DNA of 5,817 nucleotides, taken from positions 1 to 5,817 of the forward strand of contig JAEKLU010000101.1 in assembly GCA_019509685.1 (NCBI GenBank), written 5' to 3'. Below, one piece after another: positions 1 to 5,817 of the stretch (positions are counted from its first letter, which is position 1; each line of letters starts with the position of its first letter). The translations under genes were made by a program, and so were the position numbers. The notes beneath the pieces were generated by a model. That model had not been told where the DNA came from, made no database searches, and was given only the letters and a program-made list of their open reading frames with translations. The stretch is from Mesorhizobium sp. (lineage in GTDB: Bacteria > Pseudomonadota > Alphaproteobacteria > Rhizobiales > Rhizobiaceae).

Positions 1-207
1 CGCGAACCGTTCCCGAGCGTCGCCACCGCCACCAGTTTGCGAGCCGGAAAAATCACCGAATGCCCATTGCTCATCACCTCGCGCATGAACGAGGGCCGCG
101 TCATCTTCGCCGACGGCATCGAACAGGATTTCATCGCCTTCGACTGGGGCCGCCAGGTCCGGCTGGCGCCGGCCTCACGAGCGCTGCACCTGGTCGTCGA
201 CGGTTAG
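1..207 (+). CDS. C-terminal part of a probable NAD kinase-like (ATP-NAD kinase/sugar kinase fold) protein
   Basis: This is an open reading frame in frame 1 with no start in the window; 68 residues are visible before the TAG at 205-207. About residues 36-66 read VIFADGIEQDF, then a strand ending in WGRQVRLAP, then ALHLVV. This follows the pattern at the end of NAD kinase-family proteins: a beta strand with 'DG', a short strand, 'G..v.i..s', then a final hydrophobic strand. The opening REPFPS resembles what I remember from rhizobial proteins annotated as ATP-NAD or sugar kinases. The catalytic GGDGT-type motif would lie upstream, outside the window, so activity cannot be judged. The stop codon overlaps the left end of an intergenic repeat, so the repeat may have set the present C-terminus. 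The reading frame is secure; the family assignment is moderate and rests on C-terminal pattern only. Confidence 0.55.
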   Translation, partial: REPFPSVATATSLRAGKITECPLLITSRMNEGRVIFADGIEQDFIAFDWGRQVRLAPASRALHLVVDG

Positions 208-309
208 AGCGATTTCAGGAAAAGTGTGAAGCGGTTTTTCGTCCGAAATTGCGTCAAAACAAATAGTTAGAGAATTTTTCGGTTTCCATGAAACGGTGAA
301 ATGCTCTAG
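204..309. repeat. Rhizobial-type palindromic intergenic repeat with terminal inverted repeats
   Basis: The left end (206-216) reads AGAGCGATTTC. The reverse complement of the right end (298-309) reads CTAGAGCATTTC, giving imperfect terminal inverted repeats that differ by one inserted base. Inside are two small hairpins: TTTC (237-240), loop GTCC, GAAA (245-248); and GTTTC (282-286), loop CAT, GAAAC (290-294). From memory, this wording (AGAGCGATTTCAGG, then AAGTGTGAAGCGG, then GTGAAA.GCTCTAG) is a dispersed intergenic element in Mesorhizobium and related Rhizobiales, comparable to the RIME and REP-like classes. Only one copy is in the window, so dispersal cannot be shown here. It has no coding capacity. 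It sits just after a plus-strand gene and could form a stem in that transcript. It overlaps the stop codon of that gene. Confidence 0.7.
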
Positions 310-374
310 GGCGATTTTCTCACGCTCGCTTGCCAGCTCCCACCGCCGGGCGCATCGATCGCCGTTATAGGCAT

Positions 375-1259
375 CTAATCAACCGGGCGGATATCCGCGT
401 CGGCAACGCAGTAAGCCGCGTAGCGGAAATCGCGGATGGTCGCGACCTCGTCGCCCCGCCAGCCGATCAGCATGAAGCCACGGACCGCGTTCTCCGCCTG
501 CGGGTTGCGGATCAGGATCGCCGGCCTGCCGTCGACGAAGCCGAGCGACAACGCCCAGTCGCCGGCGCGGTCGTAATTGCCGAAATAGGTCGAGGCCTGC
601 TTCTTGCCGCCGAGCCGGAGGCGGTTGACGACCTCGAGCTGGATATCCTCGGCAATCAGCGCCCTGACGGCGTCGAAGTCGCGCGCGTTGAAGAGATCGA
701 CATAGCGGCGCAGGCGGCGCTCTTCCTCCGGATCGAGCCTCGGCATGGCGACGTCGTCGGGCGCTGCCGCCAGCGCCTTCAATTCGGCGCGGCCGCGATG
801 CAGCGCCGCCTTGGTGGCTGCCAGCGTCGCGCCCGTCACCGCGCAGGTTTCGGCGAGGCTGAGGCCAAGCACGTCGGTCAAGATCACGGCGCTGCGCTGC
901 GCCAGCGTCAGCTGCATGAAAGCGCGAAGGCTCGCAGCCGCCGCAAGCCTGGCTTCCGCGCTGGCGGAAAAATCCTCTATCGCCGTCATGTCGGCCTCGG
1001 TCGTTCGGGAACGTTCCCGCTGGCGGCGGCGCAGATGATCCTGCGCCGCATTGTGCGCGATGCGATAAAGCCACTGCTCGGGGCGTTCGACCAGGGCGCC
1101 ATCGTCATGCGCGGCAAGCGCCTTCACGACAGCCTCCTGGACGATGTCCTCGCCCTCGATCGCGGAGCCGGCCATGCGGGCGGCATAACGGTGCAATTTG
1201 GGGCGCAGGTCGACGAGCATCGCTTCAAGCGCCGAGCGGTCGAAATGTGTTGTGCTCAT
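375..1259 (-). CDS. ECF-type RNA polymerase sigma factor with SnoaL-like C-terminal domain (SigJ/ECF41-like)
   Basis: The 294-residue product directs RNA polymerase to a specific promoter set. Sigma region 2 covers about residues 15-80: DIVQEAVVKAL at 38-48 and WLYRIAHNAAQDHLRRR at 63-79, the core-binding and -10-recognition helices. Region 4 covers about 107-160, with QRSAVILTDVLGLSLAE and the helix-turn-helix ending TKAALHRGRAEL. Residues 175-290 form an extra domain of SnoaL-like (NTF2) type: RYVDLFNARDFDAVRALIAEDI, later VDGRPAIL and GWRGDEVATIRDF. Sigma factors of this design (SigJ/ECF41-like) usually lack a separate anti-sigma factor and are tuned by this extension; no anti-sigma gene is visible here. 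The ATG at 1259 is chosen because it gives a normal ECF N-terminus. A TTG at 1313 is in frame and overlaps the upstream stop, and would add 18 residues. Spacing to the upstream gene is 50 bp, so the two are probably co-transcribed. The class is sure; the exact ECF group is not. Confidence 0.9.
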   Translation of the reverse strand: MSTTHFDRSALEAMLVDLRPKLHRYAARMAGSAIEGEDIVQEAVVKALAAHDDGALVERPEQWLYRIAHNAAQDHLRRRQRERSRTTEADMTAIEDFSASAEARLAAAASLRAFMQLTLAQRSAVILTDVLGLSLAETCAVTGATLAATKAALHRGRAELKALAAAPDDVAMPRLDPEEERRLRRYVDLFNARDFDAVRALIAEDIQLEVVNRLRLGGKKQASTYFGNYDRAGDWALSLGFVDGRPAILIRNPQAENAVRGFMLIGWRGDEVATIRDFRYAAYCVADADIRPVD

Positions 1260-1309
1260 CGTTGCCGTTCTCGTTTCGCCGGCATGGCTTTCATGCAAGC
1301 CCTTGCCGC

Positions 1310-1630
1310 TCAAGCCGGCAGGATTTCGCCGGCGCCGGTCAGCATATGATAGTCGCCGACAATCTTCGCCTGCGATCGTGCAAGCGGTGTCGAGCGCCGC
1401 TCGGCATGATCGGCTCCAAAAGCCTTGAAAGCATCGAGCCCGGTCAGCGCCGAACTGTCCTTGTCGAAACCGACAAGGTGGATGAACTCGCCATTGTCCA
1501 GTTCGAGCACCAGATAGCGCAGGGATTGCGGCTTCGTCTCATCGAGCGCCTCGAACACTTTCGCCACCAGCGTCCGGTTCTCGGCGATTGCAATGTCCTT
1601 CACGCCGTAACGGATGAAATTGTAGGTCAT
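1310..1630 (-). CDS. Small protein, probable dimeric alpha-beta barrel (antibiotic monooxygenase-like) fold
   Basis: This encodes 106 residues with no signal peptide or membrane segment. The order is an N-terminal beta strand (YNFIRYGVK), a long helix (ENRTLVAKVFEALDETKP), a strand pair (SLRYLVLELDNGEFIHLVGFD), a helix around LTGLDAFKAF and a last strand near IVGDYHML. That is the ferredoxin-like layout of dimeric alpha-beta barrel (ABM-type) proteins, which may act as small oxygenases or heme/ligand-binding proteins. No catalytic residue can be named. The start at 1630 is chosen over the ATG at 1636 because the Shine-Dalgarno GAAGGAG directly abuts the first ATG but lies 6 bases from the second. 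The gene lies upstream of the ECF sigma gene in the same direction. Small oxidoreductase-like genes are common partners of SnoaL-bearing ECF sigma factors, so it may be part of the regulon or a sensor. Its gene end (TGA) overlaps the alternative TTG start of the sigma gene. Confidence 0.8.
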   Translation of the reverse strand: MTYNFIRYGVKDIAIAENRTLVAKVFEALDETKPQSLRYLVLELDNGEFIHLVGFDKDSSALTGLDAFKAFGADHAERRSTPLARSQAKIVGDYHMLTGAGEILPA

Positions 1631-1636
1631 CGTCAT

Positions 1637-1643
1637 CTCCTTC
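1637..1643 (-). promoter_or_regulatory. Ribosome binding site deciding the start of the barrel-fold gene
   Basis: On the minus strand the bases read GAAGGAG, followed by ATGACGATG. The first ATG (1636) touches the Shine-Dalgarno and is too close to use well. The second (1630) has a 6-base spacer, so it is the likely start. Confidence 0.75.
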
Positions 1644-1662
1644 GATCAGTCTGCGAAGGAAA

Positions 1663-1688
1663 GACGTTCTGGCTCGGTGAAAAGATTC
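1663..1688 (-). promoter_or_regulatory. Candidate ECF-type promoter for the barrel protein-sigma operon
   Basis: On the minus strand, GAATC (1688-1684) is followed by 17 bases and then CGTC (1666-1663). CGTC is a frequent -10 element of ECF sigma promoters, and a GAA-containing -35 at 16-17 bp is typical. From CGTC to the start codon at 1630 are 32 bases, which leaves a short leader holding the Shine-Dalgarno. The sigma factor encoded downstream is the obvious candidate to use it, giving positive autoregulation. This is an inference from spacing and symmetry; the -35 does not match the TGTCAC-like sequence I recall for classical ECF41 promoters. Confidence 0.5.
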
Positions 1689-1700
1689 TCGGCCGCCTGC

Positions 1701-1726
1701 GAATCTTTTCGCCGAGCCGGATCGTC
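1701..1726 (+). promoter_or_regulatory. Candidate ECF-type promoter for the VOC gene
   Basis: On the plus strand, GAATC (1701-1705) is followed by 17 bases and CGTC (1723-1726). This is the mirror image of the candidate on the other strand. From CGTC to the ATG at 1773 are 46 bases, enough for a start site near 1732 and a leader containing AGGAGA. The same arm sequence upstream of both transcription units suggests that one sigma factor reads both. No experimental or comparative support is available here. Confidence 0.5.
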
Positions 1727-1760
1727 TTTCAGCAGTAGGGCCGTATCCGCGGCCGTGATG

Positions 1761-1766
1761 AGGAGA
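1761..1766 (+). promoter_or_regulatory. Ribosome binding site deciding the VOC start
   Basis: AGGAGA lies 6 bases before the ATG at 1773. An upstream in-frame ATG at 1758 has no such site and would add five residues (MRRDI). Confidence 0.8.
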
Positions 1767-1772
1767 GACATC

Positions 1773-2138
1773 ATGCATATCCAGTTTGCCGAGTTGCCGG
1801 TGTTCGACCAGGACCGCGCCAAGGCGTTTTACATCGACAAGCTCGGATGCCAGGCGATTGCCGACCAGCCGATGGGCGACGGCGGTTGGCGTTGGGTCGA
1901 GCTGGCATTGCCTCTGGCGGTCACCAATTTGCACTTCATCAGGCGGCCAGACGATGCGCCGAGCGCGGAGCCGGTGCTTGTTCTGGTCGACGACGATGTC
2001 GAGGCCACAGTCTCCGCGCTGAAGGCGCGGGGTGTCGAGATCGTCACCGAGCCGCAGGAAGCACCCTGGGAGCCCGGGCGCACCATCGCTGAATTCCGCG
2101 ACAGCGAAGGCAACCGCATGGTGCTGGCCAACCGGTAG
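1773..2138 (+). CDS. Glyoxalase/bleomycin resistance/dioxygenase (VOC) superfamily protein
   Basis: The 121-residue product is a single VOC-fold unit made of two beta-alpha-beta-beta-beta modules. The first runs from FAELPVFDQDRAKAFYIDKLGC (residues 5-26), the classic 'D..rA..FY...LG' signature, to LHFIRR. The second runs from PVLVLVDDDVEATVSALKARGVEIV (67-91) to the terminal FRDSEGNRMVLANR, the usual 'D.eGN' ending. Metal-dependent VOC enzymes normally carry His/Gln and Glu ligands in the strands that begin the modules and in the last strand (GN..EL). Here the second module starts with PVLVLV and the last strand reads MVLAN, so these ligands are not evident. A binding or non-metal role is therefore possible. 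The protein is predicted to be cytoplasmic. It is transcribed away from the sigma operon and shares the mirrored promoter region with it, so it is a likely target of that sigma factor. The substrate is unknown. Confidence 0.88.
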   Translation: MHIQFAELPVFDQDRAKAFYIDKLGCQAIADQPMGDGGWRWVELALPLAVTNLHFIRRPDDAPSAEPVLVLVDDDVEATVSALKARGVEIVTEPQEAPWEPGRTIAEFRDSEGNRMVLANR

Positions 2139-2141
2139 CGA

Positions 2142-2171
2142 CAGGCATAGGGCCCTGGTATCGGCTGCCTG
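2142..2171. other. Weak hairpin between convergent genes
   Basis: CAGGCA (2142-2147) pairs with TGCCTG (2166-2171), and GCC (2152-2154) pairs with GGC (2163-2165) after a four-base bulge. It lies between the stop of the VOC gene and the stop of the reductase gene. No T-run follows on either strand, so it is not a canonical Rho-independent terminator. It may contribute to transcript ends or be chance. Confidence 0.25.
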
Positions 2172-2206
2172 GCAGGATCGAGTACAAAGCCCCTCTCCTT
2201 ATTTGA

Positions 2207-3181
2207 TCAGCGCGCCGCGGTCATCGCGTCGATCAGGGAAACGATCGTCTCGTCGGCTGCCGTTTGCGGTTGCATCCGGCCACTCGCCAGTTCGACGGAA
2301 AGCCTGCACAAGGCGGAGTTGACGGGCGTCGCCATGCCATGCAGCCGCCCGAGAAGGACGATCTCGCCATTGAGGAAGTCCGTTTCGAGGGAGCCGGTTC
2401 CCCGAACGATGCTCTGCAGCGTCGAGGAGCCGACCCGAGCGCGGCCCGGGACGGCGCTGATGGTCAGTTCTTCGCGCGCCATCGCGTCGGTCTTGTCCCA
2501 GCCGATCCCGGCGCCGGCCAGCACGGCCTCGGCCTCGGCGCGCGCCTTGGCATACCATTTCTGCTGAAGCCGGGTTTCCCCAAGAGCCGCGTCGATGATG
2601 TTGCGCAGGTTGGCCAGCAGCTTGCGATACTTGCTGCTCATCACATTGTCCCTGGGGTCGACGATGAAGCCGGATGCGCTGAGAACCCCGGCGAGTTTCT
2701 CGACCGTGTCGTCGGTTCCGGAAGGATAGCGGCCGATGTCGAAGGCGCCGATCTTGGGCGCGAAATACGCCGCGACTTGACCCGGCGTGTCGTAGTCGGC
2801 CGGCAGCATGACGGTCGCGCCGTAGACATTGGCGAAGAAACGCAAGGCGAGCGCCTCGTTGGCAACGCCGTTCTGGAAGCAGAACACTGGCTGTCCCGCC
2901 CCGCCGGCGGCGTTGAGCCGTTGCAGCGCGCCCAGCGTATCGGGGGTCTTCATCGTCAGGAAGACGACATCGTCCGGCTTGAACGAAATCTCGGCCGGAT
3001 CGGCATGGACGGGAAAGCGCGCGGTTCTTGTATCTTGCGGGGTGGAAAGCGTCAGCCCCGCAGTACGAATGGCGTCGAGCTGCCGGCCGCGGGCAATGCC
3101 TGCGACCTCGTATCCGGCAAAACTCAGCTGCGCCGCGATGGCGCCGCCGACCGCGCCGATGCCATAGACGATGATCCGCAT
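2207..3181 (-). CDS. Ketopantoate reductase (PanE/ApbA) family 2-dehydropantoate 2-reductase-like protein
   Basis: The 324-residue product is a predicted cytoplasmic NAD(P)H-dependent reductase of 2-oxo acids; in the classical member, ketopantoate is reduced to pantoate for coenzyme A synthesis. The N-terminal Rossmann motif is GIGAVGG at residues 7-13. QNGV at 103-106 is the usual substrate/cofactor loop. The C-terminal helical domain has SSKYRKLLANLRN (182-194), where K187 and N191 fit the catalytic Lys and its partner Asn. TLQSIVRGTGSLETDFLNG (254-272) supplies the conserved Glu (E266), and GMATPVNSAL follows. The classical 'LQD' is LQS here. Length is near the family norm. A GGGA-type ribosome site precedes the ATG. 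No other pantothenate gene is nearby. It follows the FAD-dehydrogenase gene by 101 bp on the same strand, so it may be a paralogue acting on another 2-oxo acid in that pathway. The family is sure; the substrate is not. Confidence 0.88.
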   Translation of the reverse strand: MRIIVYGIGAVGGAIAAQLSFAGYEVAGIARGRQLDAIRTAGLTLSTPQDTRTARFPVHADPAEISFKPDDVVFLTMKTPDTLGALQRLNAAGGAGQPVFCFQNGVANEALALRFFANVYGATVMLPADYDTPGQVAAYFAPKIGAFDIGRYPSGTDDTVEKLAGVLSASGFIVDPRDNVMSSKYRKLLANLRNIIDAALGETRLQQKWYAKARAEAEAVLAGAGIGWDKTDAMAREELTISAVPGRARVGSSTLQSIVRGTGSLETDFLNGEIVLLGRLHGMATPVNSALCRLSVELASGRMQPQTAADETIVSLIDAMTAAR

Positions 3182-3250
3182 GCTATTCCCGTCGTGATTG
3201 GAGTTGGGACTTCGGTGGACAACAATTGACCGAAAAAGCCTACAGCCTTG

Positions 3251-3265
3251 TCGCCGAGCCGGCGA
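3251..3265 (-). terminator. Possible weak terminator or attenuator after the FAD-dehydrogenase gene
   Basis: TCGCCG (3251-3256) pairs with CGGCGA (3260-3265) around a three-base loop, just beyond the stop of the FAD-dehydrogenase gene. On the minus strand, five T residues (3237-3233) follow, but 13 bases after the stem. That is too far for a standard terminator, so partial read-through into the reductase gene seems likely. Confidence 0.25.
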
Positions 3266-3282
3266 TCACCCAAGTTCTCCAT

Positions 3283-4941
<1,659 letters not shown>

Positions 4942-4956
4942 GGTTCCTCCCAGGAT

Positions 4957-4966
4957 TAGCCGGCTA
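4957..4966. other. Perfect 10-bp palindrome in the operon's first gap
   Basis: TAGCCGGCTA lies between the stop of the Gfo/Idh/MocA gene and the ribosome site of the FAD-dehydrogenase gene. It could be a small processing stem or a chance palindrome. No function is supported. Confidence 0.3.
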
Positions 4967-4980
4967 CCTTATTACGAGGA

Positions 4981-5817
4981 TCACACGTTCTCCCAGCCGT
5001 CTTTGTCGCCGGCACGGAAGATGGCGTCGATGACCTTCTGGTTGAGCACCGATTCCTCCAGCGTGAAGACGCGGTCCTTGCCGCCAAGTGCTGCACGCAC
5101 GAAGGTCTCGCATTCGAACCGGTATTGCTGCGTGCCGGGGAAGCGGAACACCTGCGCCTCGGTGTGGTTCTGATTATGCAGTTCGACGCGGTGATGCTCG
5201 TAGAGCCCGGCATTGAACGGGCCAAAGACCTCGATGAAACCCTTCTCGCCATGGAACACCATCACCTGGCGCGCCGCCATCTGCGTCGACAGATAGAAGG
5301 ACAGCTCGAAGTCGCCGAAATCGGCGCGGATCGAGGAATAGATGTCGGTGCCGAAAGTTTTGTCGCGCTCGATTGTGGCCTGCACGCGCAACGGCTCCCT
5401 GCCGGTCGAAAATCGCGTCGACACCGTCGGATAGACGCCGATATCGGGCAATGCGCCGCCGCCGAGATCGAGCTGGTTGCGCATGTTCTTGGGGTCGACA
5501 TTGTAGTAGGAGAACGCGCCCTGGACATGGCGTAGACGGCCGATGGCGCCGCTGGCGATGAGGTCGCGCACCTTGATCCACTGCGGATGGTAGACGACCA
5601 TGAAGGCCTCGCAGACCAGCACCTTCTTTTCGTCGCGCAGCTTGATCAGAGGCGGGATGTCCTTGGCGTCGAGCGCCAGCGGCTTCTCGACCAGCACGTG
5701 CTTTCCCGCCTCGATCGCTTTCGCCGTCCACTCGACATGCTGCGAGGTCGGCAGCGGGATGTAGACGCCGTCGACATCCTTGGAGGCGAGCAGCTCTTCA
5801 TAGGAGCCGAAGGCATG
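4981..5817 (-). CDS. Gfo/Idh/MocA family NAD(P)-dependent oxidoreductase, 5' end beyond the window
   Basis: The frame stays open to the right edge and 278 residues are visible; roughly the first 50 or so, including the Rossmann GxGxxG, are missing. The visible part starts [25 protein letters not shown], then [20 protein letters not shown], the family hallmark with the catalytic EKP lysine at visible residue 45. It continues with the alpha/beta substrate domain: [10 protein letters not shown], then [20 protein letters not shown] and [12 protein letters not shown], where Asp 125 and Tyr 129 match the D-x-x-x-Y arrangement of glucose-fructose oxidoreductase-type members rather than the D-x-x-x-H of inositol dehydrogenase. 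The C-terminus is a predicted strand/helix end with [13 protein letters not shown]. An internal GTG at 5697 is not the start, because family homology continues upstream. This is probably a sugar or cyclitol dehydrogenase, acting first in the operon with the FAD-dehydrogenase and the reductase. Confidence 0.92.
   Translation of the reverse strand, partial: HAFGSYEELLASKDVDGVYIPLPTSQHVEWTAKAIEAGKHVLVEKPLALDAKDIPPLIKLRDEKKVLVCEAFMVVYHPQWIKVRDLIASGAIGRLRHVQGAFSYYNVDPKNMRNQLDLGGGALPDIGVYPTVSTRFSTGREPLRVQATIERDKTFGTDIYSSIRADFGDFELSFYLSTQMAARQVMVFHGEKGFIEVFGPFNAGLYEHHRVELHNQNHTEAQVFRFPGTQQYRFECETFVRAALGGKDRVFTLEESVLNQKVIDAIFRAGDKDGWENV

Larger units (their letters stand above)
1659..1730. repeat. 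Near-perfect 30-bp inverted repeat between divergent genes
   Basis: The left arm is 1659-1688, the spacer 1689-1700 (12 bp) and the right arm 1701-1730. Read outward, the arms match at 27 of 30 positions; the differences are at arm positions 11, 19 and 22. The innermost ten pairs (1679-1688 with 1701-1710) are perfect. The next T/G mismatch is followed by seven more perfect pairs. Outside the arms, CTGC (1651-1654) can also pair with GCAG (1732-1735) across a bulge. The element fills most of the region between the start codons at 1630 and 1773. It could be a duplicated promoter/operator in mirror orientation, a dyad operator, or a small mobile palindrome. The position favours regulation. Confidence 0.9.

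Noticed and set aside
60..266. Short plus-strand frame running through the kinase-like C-terminus and into the repeat
   Set aside because: It is Arg/His-rich, crosses the repeat and is out of frame with the family-like sequence in frame 1.
310..374. Search for a terminator between the repeat and the sigma gene stop
   Set aside because: No stem followed by a T-run was found on either strand.
330..1349. Long plus-strand open frame (339 codons) opposite the sigma factor gene
   Set aside because: It is antisense to a clear ECF sigma gene and its translation is Arg/Ala-rich without recognisable motifs, as expected of a mirror frame in GC-rich DNA.
1659..1730. Reading the inverted repeat as a Rho-independent terminator
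   Set aside because: It lies upstream of two divergent start codons, not after a gene, and no T-run follows either arm.
1539..1934. Minus-strand frame spanning the divergent promoter region
   Set aside because: It crosses the inverted repeat and overlaps two better-supported genes on both sides; there is no family resemblance.
2264..3229. Long plus-strand open frame opposite the ketopantoate reductase-like gene
   Set aside because: The minus-strand protein has complete family motifs; the plus frame has none and no convincing ribosome site.

Overview
The window looks like chromosomal DNA from a high-GC alphaproteobacterium, most likely a rhizobial lineage close to Mesorhizobium/Phyllobacteriaceae. 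The basis is the uniform GC-rich coding style, the gene families present, and an intergenic repeat at about 204-309 whose wording I recognise from memory as common in Mesorhizobium and related genomes. No database search was possible, so the genus is an inference. I see no tRNA, rRNA, CRISPR array, insertion sequence or phage gene.

Layout from left to right. (1) Positions 1-207, plus strand: the last 68 residues of a protein that resembles the C-terminal beta domain of NAD kinase-like proteins. Its stop codon lies inside (2) a palindromic intergenic repeat with imperfect terminal inverted repeats (204-309). (3) A stress-response-like cluster: an ECF sigma factor with a SnoaL-like C-terminal domain (375-1259, minus), a small probable dimeric alpha-beta barrel protein just upstream of it (1310-1630, minus), and a divergent glyoxalase/VOC-fold gene (1773-2138, plus). 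The 142-bp divergent intergenic region contains a striking inverted repeat: two 30-bp arms (1659-1688 and 1701-1730), 27/30 identical, facing outward across a 12-bp spacer. Each arm reads GAATC, 17 bp, CGTC, which resembles an ECF -35/-10 pair. I infer two mirror-image promoters that could let the sigma factor activate its own operon and the VOC gene together. This is the most interesting feature of the window. (4) Positions 2207-5817, minus strand: a probable three-gene oxidoreductase operon, transcribed in the order Gfo/Idh/MocA dehydrogenase (partial, runs off the right edge), a COG3573-like FAD-binding dehydrogenase, then a ketopantoate-reductase-family protein. Intergenic gaps are 39 bp and 101 bp. 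Three different redox enzymes in a row suggest a catabolic route for a sugar-like or hydroxy-acid substrate, but the substrate cannot be read from the sequence.

Genes of the two minus-strand groups are separated by the plus-strand VOC gene. The VOC gene converges with the oxidoreductase operon at 2139-2206, and the NAD kinase-like gene converges with the sigma gene across 208-374. No gap over 300 bases lacks a gene.
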